Position numbers and translations under genes: made by a program. Below, in pieces: positions 10,632 through 22,639 of a DNA stretch of 25,997 nt. Origin of the DNA: Isoetes engelmannii (taxonomy: Eukaryota > Streptophyta > Lycopodiopsida > Isoetales > Isoetaceae); NCBI GenBank assembly GCA_011763485.2, contig JAANSK020135568.1, forward strand, positions 1 to 25,997, read 5' to 3'. Below the pieces are notes generated by a model, which was given only the letters and a program-made list of their open reading frames with translations, was not told where the DNA came from and made no database searches. Positions within the stretch are counted from its first letter, which is position 1. Every line of letters starts with the position of its first letter.

Positions 10632-13600
10632 AACTAGTTTCCTGGAATGTTAGGGGTATTGCCTGTTCCCCAACTAAAAGAAGCAGACTGTCTATGGCTC
10701 TTGCCAGGTTGAATTCAGACTTTTATTGTCTTCAAGAGCACAAATGAAAGAAAGATAATTTGCAAAAAGCTGCTTCAGTGGTTGGCAGGCAATATAATAT
10801 TCTTGTAGCTGCAGCAGACACAGCAAAGGCAGGGGTTCTCACCGCATGGAAGCATGACATAGTGGTCACATTCACTCAGGTTGACAGGTTTGGACATTGG
10901 ATCATTATTAAATGGTTTGATAATGGACAAGAATGGGAACTTGTTAATGTTTACGCTCATAATAGACCTCGTCAAAGAGGTGCACTTTGGGCTACATTGA
11001 GAGCCAAATTGGTTAGGCTGGGTGCACATGTAGCTTGGCTGCTAGTGGGGGACTTTAATATGGTCGAACTGGAGGCTGACAGGTATGGCAAGGGTTCTGA
11101 GACTATTCAGGATTTTGAATGCGAGCAATGGTAGGACTGTAGTTTTCAGAAGTGGATGGGGATCCGGGCTTCACCTGGTGCAATGGCTGGTTGGGTGATG
11201 GAAGGGCATATGCAACACATGATAGGGGAGCTTATGCAAGACATGAACATACTTTGGCAGCTGTTCATATGCCTACTTTCTTTCGCAAGAACTTGCTGGA
11301 TACTTCTATTTCAGATCACAATCGTGAAAGCTTTTGTTCTGCTCCAGATATTGCACATTGCAGGTCTAAAACTTATTTTAAGCTGAATGTCTTTTTTCTG
11401 AAGGATGAGGAGTTCCAGGCTGGTTGCAAACAGGCTTGGTCATCTGCTTTCTAGATGGAAAGGGATGGCAGGTATTGTTGATGCGCTCGCTGTGGTAAAG
11501 TCCTTTGCTAAAGGCTGGGGCCGTGAGCATGCAGCCCCTAATCGGGGGATGTTAATGGCACTTTATCAGCAGTTGGTGGCCTGCAGATCTATTTCTCCTT
11601 TAGATGGCTAATTGGAGAAGAAAATTCTGGCAAGCATTCGACAAATGGAGTCAGAGCAAGTTCACCAAGCTCGCATTAAAGCCGGATTGTACTGGTTCAA
11701 GGAAGGAGATCGTTGTACAAGATTTTTCTTCAGACTGCAAGGGCTAGAAGACAAGCTTCTGCAATGGTGTCTCTCCAGGTTCATGATGGTCCTCTCATTT
11801 CTGACCTGGAAGAGCTCAAGAATTTTGTGCATCATCATATTTCTAGCTTCTTTTGCTGCCCATTGCCTTCCTTTCCAACAAGATTTTCAGGAGGCACTGC
11901 TTGCAAAGGTTCATCCTATTGTTTCTGAAGAGAAAAGGCTAGTCTGGAAGTTGAGATCACTCTCAATGATTTGGCAGATGCTACCTCTCTTTTGAAGCAA
12001 GGCAAATGCCCTGGAATTGATGGTATTCCTGTGGAATTCTTTCAGAAGTATTGGGTGTGGCTTGGTGCAGATGTGTATAACGCCTTCACTAATTTTAAGA
12101 GACAACAGCGTTTGGATAAGATTCTTAATTCGGGCTGCATTTCGCTTATATCCAAGTGCAAGGAGCCATCTTCAATTTCAGATTGGCGTCCCGTCACCTT
12201 ATTGTCTTCAGTTTACAAGATATTTGCCAAAGCTTATGCTCAAAAACTTCGGGACATTCTTGTTGATTCTATCTCCTATACTCAATCAGGTTTTTTGCCA
12301 CGACGACATGTTTTAAATAATGTAGCCACTGCCTATAAGGGCATATATTGGGCGAGATTGCAGGCTCATGAGATTGTTCATTTGAAGCTGGATTTTGCAA
12401 AGGCATATGACAGTGTTGATTGGGTTTTCTTGGAAAAGTGTCTCTTGCAGCTCGGCTTTGGTGCACAATTCACAGCATATGTCATGAGACTCCACTATTC
12501 AGCTCACTCTGCTGTTCTTTTTCAGGGAGAGCCTTCGACATTCTTTCAGGTTGGCCGCGGCATTCAGCCCCGGGGGGTGCACCTATCATATAGGTGGTAC
12601 GTCATGTGCGTGCAAGGGGTCCCTCAAAACCCCCTTGTATACGCTTTAGAAATCTACCCCCATTTCAGCGAAATATTGCCCCAGAATTACCCAAAAGAAC
12701 CCAATCTGTAAGAGTATATGTAAGTTTGGACCTAAAAAAAACCCTTCTGGGTCACTCACTTGCTTTGTACGGATTACACTATGTGAACCCCCCTTGCATT
12801 CGGCAAGGCTGCCCATTGGCACCATTGCTATTCACAGTTGTAGCGGAGGTCCTCTCTCAGATATTCTCACTTGCAGCACAGGACGGCATTTTGCATGGAC
12901 TCCTTATGCACAATGGGTCTCAGGAGATTTGTAATCAGTATGCAGATGATGCTTTTCTTTTTTCTAAAGGCTGATGAGCAAAATTTGGAGAATGCCATTG
13001 CACTCTTGGACTCATTTTCTTTAGCGTCTGGAAGATTTGTTGACTGGTAGAAGTGTACTGCATTGTGGACATTGGATTCTCCAGTTCCACCGTGTGTTAC
13101 TGCATTTCCATGGAAGGTCCTTCCTCATGGTTAAGCGACCAAACTTCTAGGTATCCCTGTGGGAATTCATATTTCATCAGGAGATTTATGGGATACTGTT
13201 ATCAAAGGCTTGGAAAACCACTTGTTCTGGTGGTCCACAACCAAATTTTCAATTGCAGGTCGAATTACTGTAGCGAAATCAGTTTTAAGCAGCACACATG
13301 TGTATATGGCTTCAATGATACTGGCGCCACAAGTGAAGATGCAGCTCATCATCAGAAGTTTTAGGAATTTCATCTGGGGTGGCATAGAAGAAGGGGCTGA
13401 TGTCAAAGTCAGTTGGGAAAAGTGCCTTTTTCCGAAGCATGTTGGCGGGCTTGGGATGATCCATTTTCTTTTACAGAGCAAAGTATTGATTTCCAAGTTC
13501 ATCTTGAGGATCCTGAACAATATTGAGGAGTCTCCAGGCTTCCCGCTTCTGTACCAGTCCTTCCAGTTTTGCGTCTCCTTTGGTTCTCGGTCAATCTAGC

Positions 13601-14350
13601 CATTGCTTCCACGGGCTCTTTTCTACCCACTTTCTGCTTATCCTAATGCTTCTCCTTTCCTTAAAGGGCTGCACGATGCATGGGACATCGTACGTACTCT
13701 TTTTCACTTTCATCCTATGGAGCTAGTTGTTTGTGGATTCCTTTGGGTGATAACCAAACAGATGCACCTCTAGTATCAACACTTCATCCCTTGACACAAC
13801 GACACTGGAGACTAGCAGGTGTGCTTACAATTTCTGCATGGTATAATGAGACACGATTGCTGACATGGGAAGAATTCTGGACCAAGTTCCTCCTTTTGAG
13901 ATGGAATCATGCAATTTGGCAGAAGGTAGTCTCCATACTTCCTCCTATACCACAAGTAGTAGCATGCCATCTTTGGGTGATTCATGAGAATGTTAAGGTC
14001 GAGCACTTGGTTAACTCTATGTATAAGATCCTTCTTGCTGCTGAGGTGTTGCCTCCCTCATAAAAGTGGCCTTTGGTGGTACCAGTGAATCAACAGAAAG
14101 CAGTTTGGAAATAGGTTTGGGATAAGTTACTCCATCCCAAGTTGTCTGTTTTATGGTGGCAGATCATCCATAGATGTGTGCGGGTCAATGTTCTGGTCCA
14201 CAATTTTCGTCCTCAAGTGTCTGCAGCATACCCCTTATGTGCCTAGAGGACTGAGACGATTGAGCACTATTTCTTTTTGTGTTAGCACGCTAGACCGGTT
14301 TGGTTGTGGCTTCAAAATCTATTCAATTGCAATTTAAATATTCAACAGGT
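10628..14350 (+). pseudogene. LINE ORF2: endonuclease, reverse transcriptase, zf-RVT
   Basis: It begins MKLVSWNVRGIA, the canonical start of the AP-like endonuclease. Further endonuclease marks are LLVGDFNMVE (about 11,038) and ISDHN (about 11,312). The linker has FKEGDRCTRFFF (about 11,697). RT motifs in order: KCPGIDGIPVEFF (12,005), SDWRPVTLLSSVYKIFAK (12,180), QSGFLPRRHVLNN (12,284), LKLDFAKAYDSVDW (12,384), VGRGI / RQGCPLAPLLF split by an insertion (12,551 and 12,801), and the catalytic NQYADDAFLF (12,931). The C-terminal part has KLLGIPVGIHIS, FRNFIWGG and GGLGM, and a zinc-finger tail near 14,110-14,330 (LSVLWWQIIHRC, ETIEHYFFLC). There are several in-frame stops (e.g. TGA 10745-10747, TAG 11132-11134, TAA 11609-11611) and at least four frame slips. 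Confidence 0.88.
12569..12795. mobile_element. Nonautonomous TIR element (MITE, Mutator-like) inside the LINE RT
   Basis: A ~227-bp insertion flanked by the 9-bp target duplication GCATTCAGC (12560-12568) and GCATTCGGC (12796-12804), with one mismatch. Terminal inverted repeats are imperfect: GGGGGGTGCACCTA on the left against GGGGGGTTCACATA read from the right. Removing the element and one copy of the duplication rejoins VGRGI to RQGCPLAP, the conserved RT motif, in frame. A near-terminal hairpin (CACCTATcatATAGGTG) and a second one (CAAGGGG...CCCCTTG) lie inside. A 9-bp duplication suits Mutator-like elements. It has no coding capacity. Confidence 0.8.
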
Positions 14351-14499
14351 GTTTGAGGACTGTTTGTTACAAGGTGGCGAGTGGTTTTGCTCTGGTGGAC
14401 AATTTCTCCACTGGGTTTTCAGTCCCCCATCTATGTTTGTACTTTCTTTGGATTAATAGAGTTTCACATCCTTTAAAAAAAAAAAAAAAAAAAAAAAAA

Positions 14500-15095
14500 C
14501 CCGAAGATTCTCTCCCATATGGAGAAAATTACATTTGTCAAATAACTACAATATATGTTACAGAACAAGTTCCTTGGAGAAGTAGTTATTATTTGTTCTT
14601 GGTTGGGACCATCACAACATAAAACTAATACATACAATTGCAATGATAATAGAATATTTTTTATTATGCGACTCAAGTTTCGGTGGGTTTATGGAACAAA
14701 GCGTGACGAAAATTGGGCATAACTATTCAAGTGAACTGAAATTTTGGATTATAATTTCAAGGTCATGATAATATTACATGCAATATTGTATGTTCGTAGT
14801 GATACATTGACTTTTAGACACCAAGTGTGTCTTGCAACTTCTAAACAATGAAGGTATTTGTTCTACTGCTTCCCTCTAGTGCTGAACCATCTGTTGGTCT
14901 TTTGTTTTAAATGTTTATCAATGCATTTCTTGCTCTTTGTGTTAAAGTCTACTCATCTCCTTATATTATCAATATTTTATTTGCCCTCTGTGCTAAAGTT
15001 GAGCATCTCGTCTAATAATGAGATTGGAACTTGGTATTAAATGCTCTACATTGAAGCTTGATGAAGCATGATATTCAATACACTTGGAGTTTCAG
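14500..15095. other. Noncoding stretch
   Basis: AT-rich DNA downstream of the LINE poly-A. Nothing coding was recognised; repeated phrases such as 'cctctgtgctaaag' and 'ctttgtgttaaag' suggest a small diverged local duplication around 14,930-15,000. Confidence 0.5.
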
Positions 15096-16563
15096 GGTCA
15101 TAAGCTTGCACTGCCACTGCATGAAATGGAGGGATCTGTCCACCCAGAGATACATTGGGAACTCTATAGTAAAGGTCCAGCAATTGAGCAATCACTCAGT
15201 CTTGTGGCCTTAGTCATAATGACATTAGTGTGTAAGTATTCCCTGTTGTGACTTGAAAACATGCAAGTAAACAAACAGGTATATTACTAAGGAGCTGATA
15301 TGACAAGGTGTAGTTCAAATGACTGGAATATGTTAAAAATGAGCTAAAATAGCTACCCTTTCTACTTGATGTACCTATGTTGGAAAAGCCTGTAGTCTTT
15401 TACCACCAGTAGTTGGTCGTATTGAGCAACATGTATCTCTGACTGACGGTGAACTAGTGATCCACCTCTTCTTTCGAAAAGACTGTAAGATTATGCAATT
15501 CTGTTTTCTCTTCAACTTCCACAAATAAGTTATTATAATTAGGGTGACTACTATTAAAGGTCGTTGGTTTCCTTTCCATGATGGCTAAGAAACGTCTGTT
15601 GTTAGAGTGCTCAACATATCTCACATATCAGGTAAATCTTCAAAATAGAGTTGTATTTTTACCATAAATATTTAGGTGCACGTGGATGCTTTGTTTATTG
15701 GAATAGATGTAAACTAAAGGCAACCACTAGGCAATTTGTAGGACCATTTAATGGTTTAGGTGGTTTAATTGTGGACATATGTTGATTTATTGCATGTACT
15801 AGGACAACAATTTAAAAGGGGAGAAGGTGGACATTGGACGAGGGGCAAAAGATTTGGTAGCTGCGCTTTTTGAAGCTGAAGTTGAACCAGCATGCTAGGC
15901 TTAGTCAAATTAGCAGAATTGCTCTTGCACATAGGATGTCAGTTTTGGATCTGGTAGCAGGTCCTTGCATTGGCAGCAAGGCATTTCAAACAGTGGCAAC
16001 AAGGTCATTGATTGTTTGCTGAAGCAGAGCAGGCTGCGTTGATTGGGAGATCGAAGAAATCAACTCTGGTAAGCATCTTTATCATCTACAGATAACTGCT
16101 AAAAGTATTATTGATTTATTCTTAGTTGCTCTATAAAATGTGGTACACCAGATTCCTACAAATGCTTTAGCTTCAACTTAGGAAAGGGATTGAAATGAGC
16201 TTTAAAGATGATGTGCTAACTAAAGTGCGATTTCTAAACAGTGGAGACACTTAACATTTTGTTGTTTTTCAAGAATAATTTTCTGATTCTGCTAGCTTAA
16301 TTGTGTCCCCTAGGATATGTTTCAGGTGGCGCCTTGGACCTTTTAGCTTTGTTGCTTTATTTTAATCTGTAAAGGTTCTAATGTGTTGCATTTTCTTTTC
16401 CTTTATAGTGTACTTTTTGTTGGACATTTACAATCAGGTTCACAACTACCAGGCGTTGAAGAGAAAGCTCGGAGCTGTAGATATGATGCATGATGCTTGT
16501 GTTACCATGGAAGACGTATGTGGAATAGTTATTGACATGAAATCTTCCATTGAATGGCTGTAA
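15096..16563 (+). pseudogene. Relic of a spliced gene, unknown family
   Basis: Three coding-looking pieces lie in order on the plus strand. Exon-like 15096-15231 is bounded by TTTCAG and GTAAGT and reads GHKLALPLHEMEGSVHPEI onward for 45 codons. A second piece at about 15,807-16,070 reads KGEKVDIGRGAKDLVAALFE, needs a frame slip near 15,893, then LSQISRIALAHRMSVLDLVA, then after another slip EAEQAALIGRSKKSTL before a GTAAGC donor. A third piece after TTACAATCAG at 16,438 reads VHNYQALKRKLGAVDMMHDA and stops at 16,561-16,563. The protein is not recognised. The frame slips point to a decayed or duplicated gene fragment; the 15,240-15,800 and 16,075-16,435 gaps look like introns. Confidence 0.35.
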
Positions 16564-16659
16564 AACCCTGGTACTATTGTAACCTGATAGGAATATTTAA
16601 TGGAAATTTTTGTGAGCATGTTTACCTTTAATAGAGCTTGCTGCTATTGGTTGAACAAT

Positions 16660-16804
16660 GACCAACTAATCACTATTATCACACTTCTAAACAAGTGGTA
16701 AAATTATATGTCAAAACCCTCAAACTCTACCATATGACCAATTAATGACTATGTATCACAGTTCCAAATCACGTGGTAAAATTGTAACACTCAAACTTTA
16801 CCGT
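16660..16804. repeat. Diverged tandem duplication of ~75 bp
   Basis: Copy 1 is 16660-16735 and copy 2 is 16736-16804. Both start gaccaa.taat.act and contain gtggtaaaatt and ctcaaact.tacc. Substitutions and small gaps separate them. The remaining AT-rich DNA up to 17,180 shows nothing else. Confidence 0.65.
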
Positions 16805-17183
16805 GCAAATACATTAAAATTAATATATCTCTCTTTCACAAACTCAACATATAAAACACTATTAAATATCCATATTTAAAATTAGGCAGACGTAACACCT
16901 TTGATAATTGTATTGATATCATGGGAAAAAAATCATATTAGTATATCCAAACCAAACATGCTTTTATTGACGATAATCACTATAACATCTCACACTAAAC
17001 AACCACTCAAAATTACAATTTCAATAAACCAAAGATGATAGATGTGATCAAATACTATTCCAATAAACTTGATGAATTAAATACTAGCACATATCATATA
17101 TTTTAAGTTGTCACAGAAACCAGTTGTAATGATCATTGGTACCATGTGAAGAGCCGTCAATAGACCCGTAGCTACTCTACTCC

Positions 17184-17530
17184 TTGCAAATTTCTGGAAG
17201 ACTTTGTGTTCTCGAAGAATCCAATTTTTGCAGTGGACCGCGCTCTAGGGTGGTCTCTCCTCCAAAGAGAAGCTCTTCCAAAGAGGTATATTGGCAGATG
17301 ATTTATGTCCATTTGGCTGGCAACTTAGCGAAACCACTTTCCATATTTTTTTCTGTCCTGAAATCTCTAATTTCTGGAGATGGGTTACTCCTATCCTAGG
17401 ATTTGATATCTATATATCAACTCAATTGGCCCGGTATCATTACTTCATCAGATAATTGCCTGATCACAGCCTCATTGGTATCAATAGCCCTCTGGGTGGT
17501 GTGGAAGCACCGATGTGAGATTGCTTATTG
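17184..17530 (+). mobile_element. LINE ORF2 tail remnant (zf-RVT-like)
   Basis: Broken frames together resemble the C-terminal region of a plant LINE ORF2: NPIFAVDRALGWSLLQREAL, then ADDLCPFGWQ, FHIFFCPEISNFWRWVTPIL and finally SIALWVVWKHRCEIAYW. The C...C...H...C order matches the zf-RVT zinc finger. At least two frame slips are present. It is followed by a G-rich run (17,529-17,555). Confidence 0.6.
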
Positions 17531-17773
17531 GAGGGGGGGGGGGAGGGGAGGAGGGGAGTGTCTGCATTGCTAAGATAAAGGGTCTCTTCAATATGGAAGT
17601 GGTTTTGGTGGCTCTAGCCCACCACAGGAAGATGGGCAGGAACTACAACAAAGGACTTGATAGAATTGGCAGATTGGAAGGGTTTTACACATATTTCAAG
17701 TGCAACTGGATTGACAGGGAAGAAGGCAACTCTTTACAAGTTAGGTGAGTTCTCATACCTAACATGTGCACAA
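17530..17773. other. G-tract and unassigned sequence
   Basis: A polypurine G-rich run (twelve Gs then GAGGGGAGGAGGGG) spans about 17,529-17,555. After it an open plus-strand frame (LVALAHHRKMGRNYNKGLDR onward) has no family I recognise and could belong to a LINE remnant. Confidence 0.4.
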
Positions 17774-17795
17774 TGTTAACCACATGTGGTTAACA
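17774..17795. repeat. Perfect 22-bp palindrome
   Basis: The two 11-bp halves TGTTAACCACA and TGTGGTTAACA are exact reverse complements with no spacer. It lies about 20 bp upstream of the LINE-type fragment at 17,815. The TTAACCACAT core also occurs in the arm of the small inverted-repeat element at 20,366-20,531. Confidence 0.85.
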
Positions 17796-17814
17796 GCATG
17801 GACGGTGCTTTTGC

Positions 17815-18350
17815 ATGGCAAGACCACGAAGTTACTTGGTCTCCCTGTTGGATTTAGGTGCACATGATTTGGTTCAATCTTTGGTGATTACCAAAATATG
17901 GGAGGATAAGGGTTCGAGAATAACAATTTATAAGGAACTGATAAATCAAATGTTGGTTTATGCGAAAGCTGATAATTTGAAATGTGGTATATCCAAGGAC
18001 CTCAAGCAGTTCATTGTGAGGTTCCAAACTAGCTCTCACCGGTTATATTGTGGGACAGGCAGATGGACAGGTACTCCAAGGGAACTCATATTATGCTCCT
18101 TTTGTGACCACTACCAGGTTGAGGATGAGGTCCATGCATTACTACAATGTCCAACGTATGATGATATTAGATTGAGATTTAGGATTAATACTCATGACTT
18201 TGATTCTCTTATGGGAACTGATTTCTTAAATCTTGGATGCTTTCTCCGAGAAATTGTTTTGCATAGAACCTTGTTACTGAAGTTGAAAGCATGACTGTAA
18301 CTTGTCGCTCAATGACCTTTAAGGTCCAAAATGGGCGTGATAAAAAAAAA
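17815..18350 (+). mobile_element. C-terminal fragment of a non-LTR RT element, different family
   Basis: An open frame of 159 codons (17815-18294). Its core FIVRFQTSSHRLYCGTGRW then CSFC...DEVHALLQCP...DIRLRF matches the C-terminal zinc-binding module found after the reverse transcriptase in many non-LTR elements (basic 'SHRL..GRW' followed by C-x2-C, then H and C). It differs from the zf-RVT tail of the LINE at 9,113, so a second lineage is present. A short poly-A (nine As) at about 18,341-18,350 probably marks the 3' end. There is no RT upstream, so it is 5'-truncated. The open frame may be chance preservation. Confidence 0.6.
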
Positions 18351-18375
18351 TCTATTTATTTATTATCTTTCCTTT

Positions 18376-18800
18376 AGATGCTTAGGATGAAATTATTAGA
18401 GGGTTGCAGAAGCACTTATTTCGGTGGAATACAACTATACTATCAATGCCCGGAAGAATCATAGTAGCTGGTATCTGCTCTACTAACCCCTTAGTGCAAG
18501 ATGGAGGAGATTGTGTGTGTTGTTAGAAACTTCATTTGGGGTGGAAATGAGGAAGGTGTTGTGGTCAAGGTTGCTTGCACGAAGTGCATTAAAACGTACG
18601 GCAGCTGGCGCCGGGCAGCTGGTGGCCTTGGAATGTTGGATTTTCACCTCCATAGTAAGGTGATGATATCGAGGAGAATTCTTGTTGGTAAGGATGATTC
18701 TCCTGGCTTGAGGTTGTTGATGCAATCAATTCAACATTGTTCCTCAAGTTCGGTGCTTTATATGACTGACTTAGGACCCCCCAACTTGTTAAACATCATG
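18376..18800 (+). mobile_element. LINE ORF2 fragment, same family as the 9,113 LINE
   Basis: Translation in pieces parallels 13,180-13,590 of the long LINE: EIIRGLQKHLFRWNTT against TVIKGLENHLFWWSTT, then VRNFIWGGNEEG against FRNFIWGGIEEG, and GGLGMLDFHLHSKVMIS against GGLGMIHFLLQSKVLIS. About 50 bp are missing in the middle and a short GC-rich segment (about 18,594-18,622, with a doubled gcagctgg) is inserted before GGLGM. Old and truncated at both ends. Confidence 0.7.
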
Positions 18801-19600
18801 GAAGATTAGTCGGCACCATGTTAATTCCTCTCACCATTCCCTCGTTTTTTGTTCCGGCCAATACAAGTTTACCTAGCACTGGCAGCCCAATAACGATGTC
18901 CTAATTTGTCTACCCTTTAGCTATTCTTTTGATGCAATGGGTTCTTTGTGGTAAGGACATCACTGTGGCCATGTAGTCTTTTCGACGTACCAACATCATG
19001 AGGTGTTGTGTTTCTAGAAGTTCACATCCATTTCATTGTTTCCATTCATTTTCTTTAATTGTTCCCCTTTCAATGACACAGCTGACATCAGAGAAGCTAA
19101 AGTTGTAGCCACCAATTAAACCCCAACCACCTCTCCACGACCTGGAGGTGTGTTGCATGATGGCACATGCAACTGCAACGAAGCTAAAGTTGTAGCTACC
19201 AATTAAACCCCAGTGACCCAAAGGTGTGTGCGCATGTGTATGTGTATGAGCTCATCATTTTCTGATGTAGAAGGGAGTTTTTTATACTATCTTGTTTCGT
19301 TTTTAATTAAATGCAAGCAAAAGCGAGGGAGGAGATTTTGAGTCTTCAAAAATATTTGTTTCAATTGTTGTCACTTTGTCACGTTCTGTAAGATGTGGCC
19401 CACAAGATGAATAACAAGCACATGGATTACATTGACCAAGGGACGCGGTCGTCAAGTCTAACGCCATGAGAGATAAATGCACCGACTGGGTTAATAAATT
19501 ATATGCGTGTATTGCAACATCCAAAAACAAACTAGTTCAGACTTGCTGCAAGTCCACGCGGCCAATTTAATCTTCATGCCACTTGCAAAAGGCTGGCAAT
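18800..19600. other. Upstream region of peroxidase A; holds a 33-bp direct repeat
   Basis: No gene recognised. A 33-bp word starting gaagctaaagttgtag occurs at 19093-19125 and 19180-19212 (87-bp period) with one mismatch, and a TG-rich patch follows near 19,225-19,250. The repeat may be part of the distal promoter of peroxidase A. Confidence 0.55.
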
Positions 19601-19601
19601 T

Positions 19602-19609
19602 GTATAAAT
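19602..19609 (+). promoter_or_regulatory. Candidate TATA box of peroxidase A
   Basis: GTATAAAT lies 121 bp upstream of the ATG at 19730, a usual distance for a plant promoter with a short 5' leader. No other TATA-like site nearer the start is as good, although 'ttataaag' at 19,720 is too close to the ATG. Confidence 0.4.
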
Positions 19610-19729
19610 TGGCTTGCTGCAATGCTACTGATCAAGACATTTCTAAGCCTTCTGTATCAGATCAGAACAGACTGCAGAGTGCAGAAATCTGTTCATTCCT
19701 TCTGAAGTTCTGATTCGAATTTATAAAGA

Positions 19730-21153
<1,424 letters not shown>

Positions 21154-21365
21154 TTTGTATATTGCCTACTTATTCTTGTGTTATATATGTAACTACTGTA
21201 ACATCCTTCATCGAGTGAAAACATTATGTTGTAAGCCAATTCCAAGTTTGAATGTAACATACGACTTTGCAAATTTGCAACTTAGCAAAAATAACATGTC
21301 TTTCAAGAAATGCTCTTAGTAATATGTCCCTTTTAAAATTACAAACAAATATTTTATAGATGAAA

Positions 21366-22471
21366 CTAATATCCATTGACAAAGTGACAATTGATACGAA
21401 CTTCTCCATCAACCCCAAAAGGTGGAGCTAAGTTGCCAAGCTTCACCATTGCATTAGCAAAGTCAAGGTAAAAGCTTCTAGGATCCGCGGCATATGTGTT
21501 GACAAATCCACAACCACCACCAGTGACAAGTTCTTGATCGGAGTTAAGAACACCATGCTGGGCCAAGAGATTCTTGAAGTAGCCATTGTCGAAGAGGCCA
21601 GGTGACATGAAATCTAAGGGGACAAGTTTACCCATATCTCCATCTTTGGGACATTGACTTTGTAGAAATGCCAAAAACATAGGATCCATACGCGGATCGG
21701 GCATATTCGAGCCGCGAAAACCATAGAGGCGATCACGAAATGTGGCACATCTGGCAACCCCAATTGTGTGGGCACCAGAGAGAGCAGTTAGGTCTTGACA
21801 TGATAAGCCCTTGGAACCAAATTTGGCAAGAAGCATCCATAGGGTGGAGTTAGGAGAAGGAATATCAACGTTAGCAAGTTCTTTGCTAGCACTTCTACTA
21901 TCTTTCCTACCAAGGGCAAGGTCCCATGATGGGCCACCAAGTTGGGTGACGGACTCTAGGGCGGCCATGGCAAGAATGTCAGCACATGAGACGGTTCTGG
22001 GGCAGAAAGCCTCAAGCATGGACTTGATGGAGTCGATGATGCCAAAACCGCGGATAGAATTGAGGTTAGGATTGGCGGACTTCTCGCCGATAAATGTAGG
22101 AGTGTCATCAAGAAGGATAGATCCGTCACAACCCTACAAAATGTAGCATATGTAAGTTAAAACACTTAGAATGTTTTCAAAATTATGGTATAAAAATCTA
22201 CCTTGAAAGAGGAATACGTTATTGGAATACATTAGATGTACGTTAATGGATGAATGCGTTAAGCACTTACGTTAACGAAGCAGTCGTGAAAAAATAGGCG
22301 AAGAATGGAAGCTCCGATTCTGCGCTCTTGGTTTATGGCTGTAGAAATAATGGTGCGAACTATGGGCTGGGCCTGCGGGCAGGAAACGTCGTAAAAAGAG
22401 GTGCTCAATCGGCCGCTTACGAGATTGAAGAATGTGAAGATGATGAGCCTCTTCAATCCGGCCTTCTCCAT
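21366..22471 (-). CDS. Class III peroxidase B (secreted, haem)
   Basis: Two exons: 22471-22271 and 22133-21366, joined by a 137-bp intron (GTAAGT...TTGTAG, phase 0) at the ancestral intron 1 position after FHDCFVN. The protein has 322 residues. I chose the ATG at 22471 because it gives a signal peptide (MEKAGLKRLIIFTFFNLVSG); upstream ATGs at 22,552 and 22,492 would add charged residues. Distal Arg58 and His62 (LRLFFHDCF), [10 protein letters not shown], proximal His189 in LSGAHTIGVARC, and all eight conserved Cys are present, plus two extra Cys (GLSCQD, GGGCGF). Introns 2 and 3 of the family are missing. It faces peroxidase A tail to tail with 212 bp between stop codons. Intact and probably functional. 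Confidence 0.92.
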
Positions 22472-22639
22472 CGCTGTCTTGTGACGGACCATCCTTGCTT
22501 CATTTTTTTTATTGCGAAATTTTTGAACGAAGGAGCTCTGCTGCACAGTCACGAGAAAGCCTGCACTTGTCCTTCGCTCCTCACGGGATCCAATAGAATG
22601 TGCCAGTCTGCATCAGCCAAATTCAGTTCAGACCATATG

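Larger units (their letters stand above)
9113..14499 (+). mobile_element. Decayed near-full-length plant L1-type LINE
   Basis: A non-LTR retrotransposon with ORF1, ORF2 (AP-type endonuclease, reverse transcriptase, zinc-finger tail), a short 3' UTR containing 'tttggattaatag' and a 25-bp poly-A at 14475-14499. It has many stops and frame slips, so it cannot move by itself. Its 5' end is somewhere near 9,080-9,113; no target-site duplication could be matched to the bases after the poly-A. A small element is inserted at 12,569. Tail fragments of the same family lie at 18,376 and 24,190. Confidence 0.9.

Noticed and set aside
14500-14520. Target-site duplication of the long LINE
   Set aside because: The bases after the poly-A (cccgaagattctc) have no convincing match near 9,050-9,113.
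14353-14676. Open frames on both strands across the LINE poly-A
   Set aside because: They consist of the LINE 3' UTR, a poly-Lys or poly-Phe stretch from the A run, and flanking DNA.
17529-17555. Poly-G tract as a G-quadruplex regulatory element
   Set aside because: It could fold, but it lies within LINE debris with no gene nearby to regulate.
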